From contig NZ_LGDG01000229.1 of assembly GCF_001279775.1 (NCBI RefSeq), positions 10,131 through 74,130 on the forward strand: 64,000 nucleotides of DNA, written 5' to 3'. The stretch comes from Streptomyces sp. MMG1533 (GTDB taxonomy: Bacteria; Actinomycetota; Actinomycetes; Streptomycetales; Streptomycetaceae). The notes beneath the pieces are model-generated. The model was given only the letters and a program-made list of their open reading frames with translations, did no database searches and was not told the DNA's origin. Position 1 is the stretch's first letter; every line of letters begins with the position of its first letter. This document shows positions 53,445 through 63,757 of the stretch, in pieces. A program made the position numbers and the translations under genes.

Positions 53445-53462
53445 CCCGCGCGGCCACGCGGG
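53445..53462 (+). terminator. intercistronic stem-loop between binding protein and permease genes
   Basis: CCCGCG (53445-53450) and CGCGGG (53457-53462) with a 6-base loop, 14 bases past the binding-protein stop. Such hairpins often protect the upstream mRNA so that more binding protein than permease is made. Confidence 0.4.
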
Positions 53463-53508
53463 GTCCGCCCGTCTCCCCTCAGCCCAACCCACCCCTCAGA
53501 AAGGGCCG

Positions 53509-54453
53509 ATGATGACTGCCACAACCGCGGCCTCTCCCAAGGGCCGGCGCCGAGACGGGCCGACACGCCCCCGGCGCGGTGACAAGAGCCACCGCGCGTC
53601 GGCAGGGCCACTGTTCGTCGCACCGTTCATGGTGCTGTTCCTCCTGCTCTTCCTCGCGCCGCTCGGCTACGCCGCCTACCTGAGCCTCTTCCAGGAGCGC
53701 CTCATCGGCGGCACGGTGTTCGTGGGGCTCGACAACTACGCCCAGGCTCTTGGCGATTCGCAGTTCCTTCACGGTGTCGGGCGTGTAGCGCTGTTCTTCG
53801 TGATCCAGGTACCCGTGATGCTGCTGCTGGCGCTGCTGTTCGCGCTCGCCCTGGACAGCGGCCTGCTGCGGCTCGCCCGGGTGATCCGGCTCGGCATCTT
53901 CGTCCCGTACGCCGTGCCGAGCGTGGTCGCCACGCTCATGTGGGGCTACCTCTACGGCCCCGACTTCGGCCCGTTCGCCCAGCTCAGCCGGAAACTCAGC
54001 CTGCCCGTCCCGGACTTCCTCGGCGACGGCTGGATGCTGGGCAGCCTGGCGAACATCGTGACCTGGGAGTTCGTCGGCTACAACATGATCATCCTGTACG
54101 CCGCCCTGCGCACCATCCCCACCGAGCTGTACGAGGCGGCCGCGATGGACGGCGCCGGCGCCTGGCGCATCGCCTGGTCCGTCAAACTCCCCGCACTGCG
54201 CCCTGCGTTGCTGCTCACCCTGCTGTTCTCCGTGATCGGCAGCTTCCAGCTGTTCAACGAGCCCAAGCTGCTGATGAACATCGCCCCGGACGTCATCAGC
54301 AGCTCCTACACCGCCAACCTCTACGCCTACTCCCTCTCCTTCACCGGCCAGCAGGTCAACTACGCGGCCACGGTGTCCTTCCTCCTCGGCCTCGCCATCG
54401 TGATCGTCTCCTACGGCGTCCTGCTCACCGCGAACCGCAGGAGGACCTCGTGA
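53509..54453 (+). CDS. sugar ABC transporter permease (MalF type)
   Basis: 314 residues, six membrane helices after a basic N-terminal tail. The EAA loop ELYEAAAMDGAGAWRIAWSV, then KLPALRPAL contacts the ATPase. FVGLDNYAQALGDSQF is the usual periplasmic segment of MalF-type subunits. ATG 53509 follows AAAGGG; a second ATG is adjacent. It overlaps the next permease (GTGA). It forms the channel with the 54450 subunit and takes substrate from the 52046 lipoprotein. Confidence 0.94.
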   Translation: MMTATTAASPKGRRRDGPTRPRRGDKSHRASAGPLFVAPFMVLFLLLFLAPLGYAAYLSLFQERLIGGTVFVGLDNYAQALGDSQFLHGVGRVALFFVIQVPVMLLLALLFALALDSGLLRLARVIRLGIFVPYAVPSVVATLMWGYLYGPDFGPFAQLSRKLSLPVPDFLGDGWMLGSLANIVTWEFVGYNMIILYAALRTIPTELYEAAAMDGAGAWRIAWSVKLPALRPALLLTLLFSVIGSFQLFNEPKLLMNIAPDVISSSYTANLYAYSLSFTGQQVNYAATVSFLLGLAIVIVSYGVLLTANRRRTS

Positions 54454-55388
54454 CGACCCTCACTCCCCCGGCCGCCGCCGAACCGACCGCTCGGCGAACT
54501 GCCGGCACGGACCGCAAGAGGCGCCCCAGGCCGTCATCCCGTCGCCGCAGCACCCCGCTGACGATCGCCATGCTGGCCGCCCTCGCCTACTTCCTCCTCC
54601 CCCTGTTCTGGCTGCTGATCGCCTCGACCAAGAACACCCAGGACCTGATCAACAGCTTCGGCCTGTGGTTCTCCCACACCCCGCAACTGTTGGCGAACAT
54701 CAAGGAGACCTTCACCCAGGACGACGGCGTCTTCCTGCGCTGGCTGCTCAACACGGTGATGTACGCCGGCGTCAGCGCGGTCGGCGCCGCCCTCCTCGCC
54801 GCGGCCGGCGGCTACGGGTTCTCCAAGTTCCGCTTCCGCGGCGACCGGGCCGCCTTCAACCTCGTCCTCGGCGCCGTCATGGTGCCGACCACGGCCCTGG
54901 CGATCCCGACCTACCTGCTCTTCGCGAAGGCGGGGCTGGTCAACACCCCCTGGGCCATCATCCTGCCCTCGCTCGTCAACCCGTTCGGCCTGTACCTGAT
55001 GCGCGTCTACGCCGAGGACGCCGTACCGGACAGCATCCTGGAGGCCGCCCGGATCGACGGCGCCGGCGAGGCCCGGATCTTCTTCCGGATAGTTCTCCGG
55101 CTGCTGGGCCCCGGCCTGGTGACGGTCCTGCTGTTCACCCTGGTGGCGACCTGGAACAACTACTTCCTGCCACTGATCATGCTCAACGACCCCGACCTGT
55201 ACCCCGTCACGGTCGGCCTCTCCTCCTGGGCCGCCCAGGCCCAGAACGGCGGAGCGGGCGCCAGCAGCGACATGCTCGCGCTCGTCGTGACCGGCTCACT
55301 CATCTCGATCGTCCCGCTCGTCGTGGCGTTCCTGATGCTGCAGCGGTACTGGCAGAGCGGACTGGCCTCCGGCGGCGTCAAGCAGTAG
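54450..55388 (+). CDS. sugar ABC transporter permease (MalG type)
   Basis: 312 residues, six helices after an Arg/Pro-rich tail. AYFLLPLFWLLIASTKNTQD opens it, RWLLNTVMYAGVSAVGAALL follows, and the EAA loop is SILEAARIDGAGEARIFFRI. GTG 54450 overlaps the TGA of the first permease, so translation is coupled. The C-terminal helix ends with LQRYWQSGLASGGVKQ, a common end for this subunit type. Its partners are the 52046 and 53509 proteins. Confidence 0.94.
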   Translation: MTTLTPPAAAEPTARRTAGTDRKRRPRPSSRRRSTPLTIAMLAALAYFLLPLFWLLIASTKNTQDLINSFGLWFSHTPQLLANIKETFTQDDGVFLRWLLNTVMYAGVSAVGAALLAAAGGYGFSKFRFRGDRAAFNLVLGAVMVPTTALAIPTYLLFAKAGLVNTPWAIILPSLVNPFGLYLMRVYAEDAVPDSILEAARIDGAGEARIFFRIVLRLLGPGLVTVLLFTLVATWNNYFLPLIMLNDPDLYPVTVGLSSWAAQAQNGGAGASSDMLALVVTGSLISIVPLVVAFLMLQRYWQSGLASGGVKQ

Positions 55389-55434
55389 CGCGCATTCCTC
55401 GTACCATTCCCCGTCTCCTCGGAGGTTTCCTTTC

Positions 55435-57588
55435 ATGGCGGCTCTGCCTGCCCGTGTCCTTTTCGGCGCCGCGTACTACCACGAGTACACGCCTGCCTAC
55501 GACCCCGGGCTGCGGCCCGACGAGCGGCTCAAGACCGACCTGGACCTGATGGTCGAGGCGAGCTTCACCGTGATCCGGGTGGGCGAGTCGGTCTGGTCGA
55601 CCTGGGAGCCGGAGAACGGCCGCTTCGACCTCGACTGGCTGCAACCCGTCCTCGACGGCGCCCATGAGCGCGGCATCTCCGTCATCCTCGGCACCCCGAC
55701 GTACGCCGTGCCGCCGTGGCTGGCCCGGCAGTACCCGGAGATCACCGGCGAGCGGCGCACCGGCGAGCGCATCGGCTGGGGCGCCCGCCAGGAGGTCGAC
55801 TTCACCCACCCGGCGTTCCGATTCCACGCCGAGCGGGTCATCCGCAAGATGGTCGCCCGGTACGCCGACCATCCCGCGGTCATCGGCTGGCAGGTCGACA
55901 ACGAGCCCGGCCTGCACCTCCTCCACAATCACGGCGTCTTCCAGCGCTTCGTGGATCATCTGCGTGAGAAGTACGGCGACGTCGAGACCCTCAACCGCGA
56001 GTGGGGCCTCGTCTACTGGTCGCACCGCCTGTCCACCTGGGCCGATCTGTGGACCCCGGACGGCAACGAGCAGCCCCAGTACGACGTCGCCTGGCGCGCG
56101 TTCCAGGCCCGGCAGGTCACCGAGTTCATCGGCTGGCAGGCCGACGTCGTCCGCGAGTACGCCCGCCCAGAGCAGTTCGTCACCACCTGCATCTCCTACA
56201 CCCGCCAAGGAGTGGAGGACGACGAGATGACCGACCGCCTCGACATCGCGACCGGCAACCCGTACTACGACATGCAGGACGGCCTCCTGCTCCCCGACCC
56301 CACACCCGACGAGCACGAGCAGATCTGGAAGACCACCGGCGTCTGGTCGATGTACCAGACCGCCGACTGGATGTTCTCCTCCCGCCAAGAGCCGTTCCTG
56401 GTCACCGAGACCAACGCCCAGAGCATCGGCTTCGCCTGGGACAACCGCCCCGGTTACGACGGCCAGTGGCGGCAGGCCGCATGGGCGCACGTGGCACGCG
56501 GCGCCCGGATGATCGAGTACTGGCAGTGGCAGACCCTGCGCTTCGGCGCGGAGACCTATTGGGGCGGTGTCCTGCCGCACAGTGGACAGCCGGGTCGTAC
56601 CTACGCCGAACTGGCCCGCCTGGGAACCGAGTTCGAAAAGGCGGGCCCGCTCGTCGCCGGGATCGAGCCGGACGCCGACATCACGATGGTCTACTCGATG
56701 CCGAGCAAGTGGCTGATGCAGAAGTACCCGCCGCTGGCCAAGCCGAACGGTGAACCGGACCCCGCGGCCTACCACCGCATCTTCGACCCCTTCTACCGCG
56801 GTGCCTTCGACGCCGACCGTCAGGTGCGGATCGTCCACGCGCGGCAGCTGCACGACCCGAGCGGACTGCGGGAGGGACTGGCACCCGAGGAGGCCGTGCA
56901 GCGCCATCCGGTGCTCGTCGCCCCGGCCCTGTACGTCGTCGACGACGCCACACTCGACTGGCTCGCGGCCTACGCCCACGCGGGCGGCCACCTCGTGCTC
57001 GGCCCGCGCACCGCGTACGCCGACCACGAGGCCCGCGCCCGTACCGAACCGGCCCCCGGGCGTCTCACCGAGGCCGCGGGCGTCCGGTACGACGAGTTCA
57101 GCAACCTCGCGCACGACGTGCCTGTCCGCGCCGTACCGGGCGGCCCACTCGAGGTGCCCGCGGACGCGACGGCGACGCACTGGATCGAGTGTCTCGCGGT
57201 CGACGACGCCGACGTACTGGCCTCGTACGACCACCCGCACTTCGGCCGCTGGCCGGCCGTCACCACCCGGCGGCACGGCGCCGGTCGCATCACCTGTGTG
57301 GGCATGGTGCCAGGCCGCGACCTCGCCCGGACACTGGCCGCCTGGCTGGCTCCGGCCACGCGCAGCGGCTGGCAAGGTCTCCCCGCGTCCTTGACCGCCA
57401 CGACCGGCACCTCCCCCGACGGACGCCGTGTCCACATCGTGCACAACTGGAGCTGGGAGCCCACCCGCGCCCAGGCCCCGGTGGACCTGTCCGACGTCCT
57501 GAGCGGCGACCCCGTACCCGCCGGCACCGTCCTGGATCTGGGCCCTTGGGACGTACGCGTACTCGTCTCCGCCGAGACCAGCGGCTGA
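55435..57588 (+). CDS. GH42 beta-galactosidase
   Basis: 717 residues. The TIM barrel starts at FGAAYYHEYTPAYD; acid/base Glu157 is in GWQVDNEPG and nucleophile Glu325 in LVTETNAQSIG, both standard for GH42. RGARMIEYWQWQTLRFGAET is the conserved loop before the trimerisation domain (about 400-610) and the C-terminal beta domain. There is no signal peptide, so it acts on imported oligosaccharides, releasing galactose from, for example, galactan or arabinogalactan fragments. ATG 55435 follows CGGAGG. It lies 46 bases after the permease gene in the same operon. Confidence 0.95.
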   Translation: MAALPARVLFGAAYYHEYTPAYDPGLRPDERLKTDLDLMVEASFTVIRVGESVWSTWEPENGRFDLDWLQPVLDGAHERGISVILGTPTYAVPPWLARQYPEITGERRTGERIGWGARQEVDFTHPAFRFHAERVIRKMVARYADHPAVIGWQVDNEPGLHLLHNHGVFQRFVDHLREKYGDVETLNREWGLVYWSHRLSTWADLWTPDGNEQPQYDVAWRAFQARQVTEFIGWQADVVREYARPEQFVTTCISYTRQGVEDDEMTDRLDIATGNPYYDMQDGLLLPDPTPDEHEQIWKTTGVWSMYQTADWMFSSRQEPFLVTETNAQSIGFAWDNRPGYDGQWRQAAWAHVARGARMIEYWQWQTLRFGAETYWGGVLPHSGQPGRTYAELARLGTEFEKAGPLVAGIEPDADITMVYSMPSKWLMQKYPPLAKPNGEPDPAAYHRIFDPFYRGAFDADRQVRIVHARQLHDPSGLREGLAPEEAVQRHPVLVAPALYVVDDATLDWLAAYAHAGGHLVLGPRTAYADHEARARTEPAPGRLTEAAGVRYDEFSNLAHDVPVRAVPGGPLEVPADATATHWIECLAVDDADVLASYDHPHFGRWPAVTTRRHGAGRITCVGMVPGRDLARTLAAWLAPATRSGWQGLPASLTATTGTSPDGRRVHIVHNWSWEPTRAQAPVDLSDVLSGDPVPAGTVLDLGPWDVRVLVSAETSG

Positions 57589-57724
57589 ACCCCCTGGTTC
57601 AGAGTGCTGTCCCCACCCGTCCGGCTGTGTGAGCAGGTTGCCGCGCGGGCCCCCTGAGCAGGTCACCGTGCCGGTGGCCGAAGAACCACGGGCATCACCG
57701 TGGTCATCCCCAGAAGGAGGAACT

Positions 57725-59530
57725 GTGCAGAGACAAACCCTAGGGAAGACGCTGGGAACCTTCGCCGCAGCGTCCGCGTTGCTGGCCGTACCCGCCTCCG
57801 GTGCGCAGGCGTACAACCCTACGGGCGGCACCCTGTACCAGCTGGGCAGCGAACCGTGTCTGAAGGGGCGCGGCAACTGCGCGGTCTACCCCAAGTCGGC
57901 GCAGCTGCCGAGCGGCCGTCTGGTGGCGGCGTTCGAGAAGTCCACCGTCGTGACGGAGACGGGAAGCGCCGACAAGCAGACTCTCCCGGTCTACAAGAGC
58001 GACGACGACGGAACGTCGTGGCAGGCGCTGTCCGAGGTCAAGGCACCCGCGTACATGTCCGGCGACCCGCAGTACGCGAAGTACACGAGCAACTGGACCA
58101 ACCCGTACCTCTACGCCCTTCCCCAGGACGTCGGGGACCTGAAGCAGGGCACGCTGCTCCTCGCGACCGTCGTGTCGGGTGACGACGACTACTACAAGGA
58201 GCACAAGGCGGCCGACCCGAACTGGACACCGTCCAACGACGGTGACCGCAAGGACCTCGCGATCGCCCTGTACTCCAGCACCGACGAAGGCGCGACGTGG
58301 AAGATCCTCAACGTCGTCGCAACGGGCGGCTGGCAGGGCGGCAGCGCGGGCGCACTCGGCCAGAACATCGCGAACGCCAACACCAACAAGCAGGCGGACC
58401 CCCTCTGGGAGCCGTACCTGATGGTCTACAAGGGCCGGCTCGTCTGTTACTACTCCGACGAGAACGACTACACCGGCTTCAACGCAACGACCGGCGTCCC
58501 GACCCTCGACCCCGCGAACGACACCGCCACGGATTCCCTCGGCCAGATCCTCGTGCACAAGACCTGGGACGGTCGCAGCACGAACTGGAGCGCTCCCGTC
58601 GTCGACATCGCCGGCCTGACCAAGGACATGGGTGGCGGCAAGTCGGAGATCGGCGACGGGCGCCCCGGCATGGCGAACGTCGTCCGCACGACGGACGGCA
58701 AGTGGCTCCTCACCTACGAGTACTGGGGCGGCGGGGCGAACACCAGATACCGCGTCGCCGACGACCCGCTGAAGTTCTACACCGGATCGGCCACCGGTAC
58801 GGGGGTCAACTCCCTTGCGGTGGACACTGGTTCGCACACTCTCGCGATGAGCGGCAGCCCGGTGCTCATCAGACTTCCCGGTGGCCGACTGGTCTACAAC
58901 GCCGCGGGCAGCGGCAACGTCTGGGTCAACGAGACCGGACGCAGCGACGGTACGTGGAAGGAGTACCAGACGACCTCGCAGGCCGGCTACAGCCGCAGCC
59001 TTCAGTACGTCGAGGGCACCGGCCGCATCTCGATACTCAACAACCAGGGCACGTCCACGCTCAAGTTCGCCGAAGTCGACCTCGGCCACACCGACGGCGC
59101 CTACTACCAGCTGGTGAACCGCAAGACGGACCAGGTGATCGGCACCGGGAACAAGACCAACGACGCCAACCTCGGCAACGGCGACGTTCCCGACGTCCGT
59201 CTGGAGGCCCCCGGTTCGGCGGCGAACGCTGACACCCAGTTCTGGCACCTGACGACCGAACCCAACGGCGGCGTGACGCTGCTGAACAAGGCGGGCGGAC
59301 GTGCGGCGGCCATCTGGACGGGCAACGCGACGGTCGGTCAGAAGATCGGCCAGTGGGTGGACAACAGCAGTACGGGCAGCTGGAACCTGGTCAAGACCAG
59401 CGACGGGTTCTACAAGCTGCAGTCCGTCAAGAACACAAGCCTGTACCTGACCGGCGCCTCCGCCGGAGCACAGCTGACCCTGCAGACCGCGACCACGGAC
59501 GGTTCCCAGGACTGGGAGCTCGTCCAGTAG
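57725..59530 (+). CDS. secreted sialidase-fold hydrolase, GH93-like (exo-arabinanase), with C-terminal ricin-type lectin domain
   Basis: 601 residues. Signal peptide 1-29 (FAAASALLAVPASGAQA). Residues 35-450 form a beta propeller with a BNR-like box (YSSTDEGATWKI). WEPYLMVYKGRLVCYYSDEN, LVHKTWDGRSTNWSAPV and GRPGMANVVRTTDGKWLLTY resemble GH93 exo-1,5-alpha-L-arabinanases. The last 140 residues are a ricin-B-like trefoil (YYQLVNRKTDQVIGTGN; QFWHLTTEPNGGVTLLNKAG; YLTGASAGAQLTLQTA). GTG 57725 follows AGAAGGAGG. It would cut arabinan outside the cell, with the ABC importer and GH42 enzyme handling products. A different GH family with this fold is possible. Confidence 0.82.
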   Translation: MQRQTLGKTLGTFAAASALLAVPASGAQAYNPTGGTLYQLGSEPCLKGRGNCAVYPKSAQLPSGRLVAAFEKSTVVTETGSADKQTLPVYKSDDDGTSWQALSEVKAPAYMSGDPQYAKYTSNWTNPYLYALPQDVGDLKQGTLLLATVVSGDDDYYKEHKAADPNWTPSNDGDRKDLAIALYSSTDEGATWKILNVVATGGWQGGSAGALGQNIANANTNKQADPLWEPYLMVYKGRLVCYYSDENDYTGFNATTGVPTLDPANDTATDSLGQILVHKTWDGRSTNWSAPVVDIAGLTKDMGGGKSEIGDGRPGMANVVRTTDGKWLLTYEYWGGGANTRYRVADDPLKFYTGSATGTGVNSLAVDTGSHTLAMSGSPVLIRLPGGRLVYNAAGSGNVWVNETGRSDGTWKEYQTTSQAGYSRSLQYVEGTGRISILNNQGTSTLKFAEVDLGHTDGAYYQLVNRKTDQVIGTGNKTNDANLGNGDVPDVRLEAPGSAANADTQFWHLTTEPNGGVTLLNKAGGRAAAIWTGNATVGQKIGQWVDNSSTGSWNLVKTSDGFYKLQSVKNTSLYLTGASAGAQLTLQTATTDGSQDWELVQ

Positions 59531-59920
59531 GCCCCCTGCCCATTGCCTTTTCCTCGTAAAGCCCGGTTCAGGCCCGTGGCCTCCAGGGCCGGTACGACTC
59601 GTTGCCCCTGTCCGTAATGATCCGGGGGCTGTCGCCGGTCCTGGCGGCACCGGACGATCGCTGATGGAAGCCACTTCGCCGGCACGGATTGGGCGCGGGC
59701 CCCAGTGGGGTTGCTCGGCGTCGCGCCCCCGCCCGCGGCAAGCACCGTTGCACGCAGGTCCGTTGAAGGGCTGATCAGTACCCGCCGCTCGGCCAGATGG
59801 CCCGCGAGCCGCTCCACGTAGGGGCGAGCGCCCTGGGCCGGGATTCCCCGTGTGGTCGCGATCGCACCTGCCACCGCCCCGGTGGAGATCTGACGGTTGG
59901 CCAGCTGCCGTTGCGCCGCA
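59531..59920. other. gene-free stretch with an unrecognised minus-strand remnant
   Basis: No complete gene is seen. A minus-strand frame at about 59690-59880 (IATTRGIPAQGARPYVERLA, then HLAERRVLISPSTDLRATVL) has protein-like composition but no start, and I could not place it in a family. It abuts the chimeric gene at 59921 and may be further debris from the same rearrangement. Confidence 0.4.
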
Positions 59921-62900
59921 TCAGAGCGTGGCGCGCAGGTGGCTGACGGTGACGAAGTGGTAGCCGCGGGCGGTGAGCGTGCGCAGGATCTGCGGAACCG
60001 CGGCGACGGAGGTGGGGTGGATGTCGTGCATCAGGACGACGCTGTTGCGCTGCGCCTTGGCGATGACGGTCTGGGCGACCTTGGCGGCGTCGGGGTACTT
60101 CCAGTCCTCGGTGTCCACGTCCCACAGCACGGGGGAGAGCGTGGTCGCGGCCTTCACCTGGGCGTTGATCGCGCTGTAGGGCGGGCGGAAGAGAGTGGGG
60201 GCCTTGCCGGTGGCGGCCTTGATGGCGGCGCTGGTGCGGTTCAGCTGGGAGGCGATCTGCTCGGGGGTGAGCTTGGTGAGGTCGGGGTGGTTCCAGGAGT
60301 GGTTGCCGACCTCGTGTCCGGCGCGGGCCTCGGCGCGCGCCAGGGCGCCGTCGAGGTAGCGCAGGAGGCGAGGCTTGCCCGGGTCCCACGTCAGCCCGAT
60401 GGCCTCGTCCTTGGACAGCGGCCGGTGGAAGACCTGTGTACCGCCGGTGGCCAGTCGCCATACGGCGAGTTCGTGGTCGTCCGCCGTGGCCAGGAACTCC
60501 CCGTCGGGGGAGAGCGCGGCCTGTGTGAAGCCGGTGATGCCTGCACCGGTGAAATCGGCCAGCCCGCGTCCGCTGCGGACGTCCCAGACCAGGGCTGTGG
60601 TGCCGTAGGCGGCGGCCAGCCGCCTGCCGTCCGCGCTGAAGCGCAGCAGACGCGGGCCGCCGTCCGCACCGGAGCCGGTGCCGCACAGGGTCTTGTCCGC
60701 CTTCTCCCAGGCCCCCGGCAGTCGCTTCCCGCCGACGGTGTCCCACAGCTGGAGCGGCCCTTCGGCGGGACAGAGGGCGAGCAGACGGCCGCCGGGGCCG
60801 ACGGCCGCCGTGGACAGGGTGCGCGCGAGGTCGGTGGTGAACAGGACCTTGCCGTCGCCCGTCCGGTGCAGCCGGACCGCGCCCGGGCCGTCCGTCGGCG
60901 CGGTCAGATACGCGCTCCCGTCGGACGCGCTGCCCCACAGCGACCCGTCACCCAGCTCGGCCACGGATCTGCCCAGCGGAAGGTTCCACAGTTTCCCGCT
61001 CCCGTCCGGCCCGATGACGTCGAGGAACCGGGAGTCGGGCCCGACATCGCCCACCTCCGTACCGCTCGGCAGGCGGTAGGTGGCGGCAAGCCCGTGGTCG
61101 GCCACGTTCCGCGCGGTCACCGTGCCGGCGTCGGCGCTGAGCAGGGTTTGGCCGCCGTCGGAGAGGAAGCGCCGGACGTCCTGCCCGGTCCGGGGGTCGG
61201 TGAAGGCATCGCGCTCCGGCTGTGCCAGACCACCCAGCAGTGCCGAGCGGGACTCGGCGAGTGGGGCGATCCGCCACGCTGCGACACCCAGGAGGGCGGC
61301 GGTGCGGGGGTCGGTGGAGCGCAGGCTGTCGGCCACGGTGGCCAGGCGGCGCGCGGCGGCCTTGGCGGACTCTGCCTCGCTCACCCGGTCCCGCTGCCAG
61401 GCGATCAGACCGGCGGCCAACGCCAGCACGAGAAACACGGACAGGCCGACGGCGAGGGAACGCGTCCGCCGCGCGGTGCGGGCCTCGGTCTCCCGCTCGG
61501 CGTCCCGGGCAGCGAGGGAGGCCGTGAGGAAAGCCCGCTCCAGCCGGGTGAGGTCGTCGTCCGGCTGCCCCGGCCGGTCATCGTTCTCCTGGCGGGCGAA
61601 CAGCTCCTCGGCCCGGGCCAGCCGCGTGCCCCGGTACAGCGCGCCGGGGTCGCGTTCCAGCTCCTCCCAGCCGCGAGCCGCCTCGCCGAGCCGACGCTGC
61701 GCGCGCAGCCGGTCCCGGCCCTCCTCGATCCAGCCGGCCAGGCGCGGCCAGCCGGTGATCAGCGCCTCGTGCGCGATCTCCACCGTGTCGCCGTCCAGGG
61801 TGACCAGACGGGCGGCGACGAGGCGTTCCAGCACGTCTCGCGCACCGCTGCCGAGTTCGGAGCGGGACGCCGGACGACGGGTGTCGGCCGCGCCGTCACC
61901 GGGCGCGATGAGCCGCAGCAGGATGCGCCGAGCCGCACGGCTCTGCTCCGCCGACAGCCCGCCGTACACGTCCTCGGCGGTGGCGGCGATCGCGCCCCGT
62001 ACGCCGCCTGTCTCCTCGTACGCCGCCAGGGTCAGCAGCCGGCCGCGGCGACGGTGCCAGGTCGACAGCAGGGCGTGGGAGAGCATGGGCAGCGCGCCCG
62101 GCCGGTCGACGACCTCGTCGATGATCTGCGCGGTGAGAGCACGTTCCACGTTCAGGCCGGCCGCAGCGGCCGGGCCGGTGATCGCCTCGCGCAGCTCGTC
62201 CCGGCTCATCGGCCCCACCAGCAGGTTGGCCCGGCTGACGGCCTCGGCCAGCTCACGGTGGTCGGCGCAGTGGCCGTAGAAGTCACCACGGACCGCGACC
62301 ACCACGCGCAGCCGGCTCTCCGGCCGCCGGGCCGCGAGCAGCAGATCGAGGAACCGGTCGCGTTCCGCGCGGTCCCCGCAGAGGGTGAACAGCTCCTCGA
62401 ACTGATCGACGATCACCCAGGTTGCCCCGTCGCCGTCGAAGGGGACGAGCGCCTTCTCGTGCGTGCGCGCCGGCCTGTCGCCCGGGGTCAGCACGCGGAT
62501 CACCGCGGGTCGCCCGGCCCCCGCCGCCTGCCGGAGTACCGGGATCAACCCTGCTCGCAGCAGCGAGGACTTGCCGCTGCCGGACGCCCCGAACACCGCC
62601 GCGAAGCGGTGCTCGCGCACCAGCTCCACCAGGTCGGAGACGAGCGCCTCCCGGCCGAAGAACAGATCACTGTCGCCGGGCTCGAAACGGGCCAGCCCCC
62701 GGTACGGCGGCCTCTCGTCCGGCGCGGGCGCCCGGACCTCGGCGTCTGCCTCCCGCCAGCGCCGTTCCCACTCGTCCGGGTCGGCACCAGCGCCTCGGCA
62801 TACGCCCGTACCACCGCCGGGGACGGCAACTGGTCACCGGCCGCTGCCTGGGACAGCGCGGTCGTGGAGTAGCCCGCCCGCTCGGCCATCTCCCGGTAAG

Positions 62901-62997
62901 GCGGCTTCCCGGCCTTCTCCCGGAGGACACGCAGGTCGTGCGCGAGCCGCTGGACGGGACCGGCATCGGGATCGAGCGGCTTCTCGCGTCGTCCCAC
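59921..62997 (-). pseudogene. chimeric, frameshifted gene: XRE-nSTAND-WD40 NTPase fused in frame to the C-terminal half of a polysaccharide deacetylase
   Basis: GTG 62997 begins an XRE-type HTH (YREMAERAGYSTTALSQAAA). Near 62790 one base is missing: the frame shifts, and the next frame continues as GADPDEWERRWREADAEVRA, GREALVSDLVELVREHRFAA, Walker A FGASGSGKSSLLRA and Walker B VIVDQFEELF. A membrane helix (LAVGLSVFLVLALAAGLIAW) and WD40 blades follow (LRFSADGRRLAAAYGTTALV). At about 60340, after PRLLRYLDGA, the sequence becomes a NodB deacetylase from ARAGHEVGNHSWNHPDL to the end (VVLMHDIHPTSVAAVPQILR). The deacetylase lacks its signal peptide and TFDDGP motif. The fused frame from 62629 down is open for 902 codons. 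The product is probably non-functional, but this was not tested. Confidence 0.8.
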
Positions 62998-63429
62998 CAG
63001 GGCACCTTTCGACCGCTTTCAAGACCCGGGAGGCGTTCAAGCTATGTTTTCGCCCCATCCCGCGCAATCCTGTCAGGCTGTGAGGCGGCCCACGGAGGCG
63101 CCCTGCCCCCGGCCGGACCCGCCGTGGCGCCCGCGTGGTTCGTCGGCGCAGGCCGACTCGAGAAGCCCGAAGTCGAGTGGGGACTGCTTGAAGCGGCTGC
63201 TCAGACCGGGGGTGCCCGCGCCGAGGCGGAAAAGACGCGATCGCGTCCGGCATGACCGACGGGACGGCAATCGCCCCACCCCAGTCGCTGCTCCCGTCCA
63301 CCGTCGACCCGAACGCCGCACGGAGCCCGGTCACAGCTACGACCCGTGGAAGTCGCGCAGGTGGTGAGGGGGCGCTTGGCCGTGGCGTCGACGCGGATCG
63401 CCTGCGAGCGTCTGCGCCCGTGCCCCGGT

Positions 63430-63626
63430 GTCCAGCCCGTGGGCGAGTCGGCCTGCAGTACGGCTGCGTAGTGGACGAGCACCCCCGGCGCGCCGCGGTC
63501 GTCCACCGCCCGGCCGAGTGTGCCCCGCAGGGCCTCGGGGCCATCGGCATCGGTCTTGCAGGAGCCCGCCGTGAAGCTCTGGCCGGTCAGTTCGGCGGCG
63601 TACTTGTCCAGGCGTTCCGCGTCGCG
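63430..63626 (-). pseudogene. short-chain dehydrogenase (SDR) fragment
   Basis: The minus frame reads LDKYAAELTGQSFTAGSCKT, DADGPEALRGTLGRAVDDRG, APGVLVHYAAVLQADSPTG. This matches the part of SDR proteins around the NAG-like strand (..VLVYNAAV.QADSP). The TGxxxGIG site and the YxxxK motif are absent. The rest of 63004-63757 has no gene I can support; minus and plus frames there are shadow-like. Confidence 0.6.
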
Positions 63627-63757
63627 GCTGCACGTTGCACGTGCAGACTTGCCGGTGCTTGACTTCGCAGGCTCGGTGACTGTGCGACAGGCACGAACAG
63701 CTGGAACCGACGACAACCACCCCGCGCGTGGGCGGTGCACGTCGGAAAGGAGAAAGC

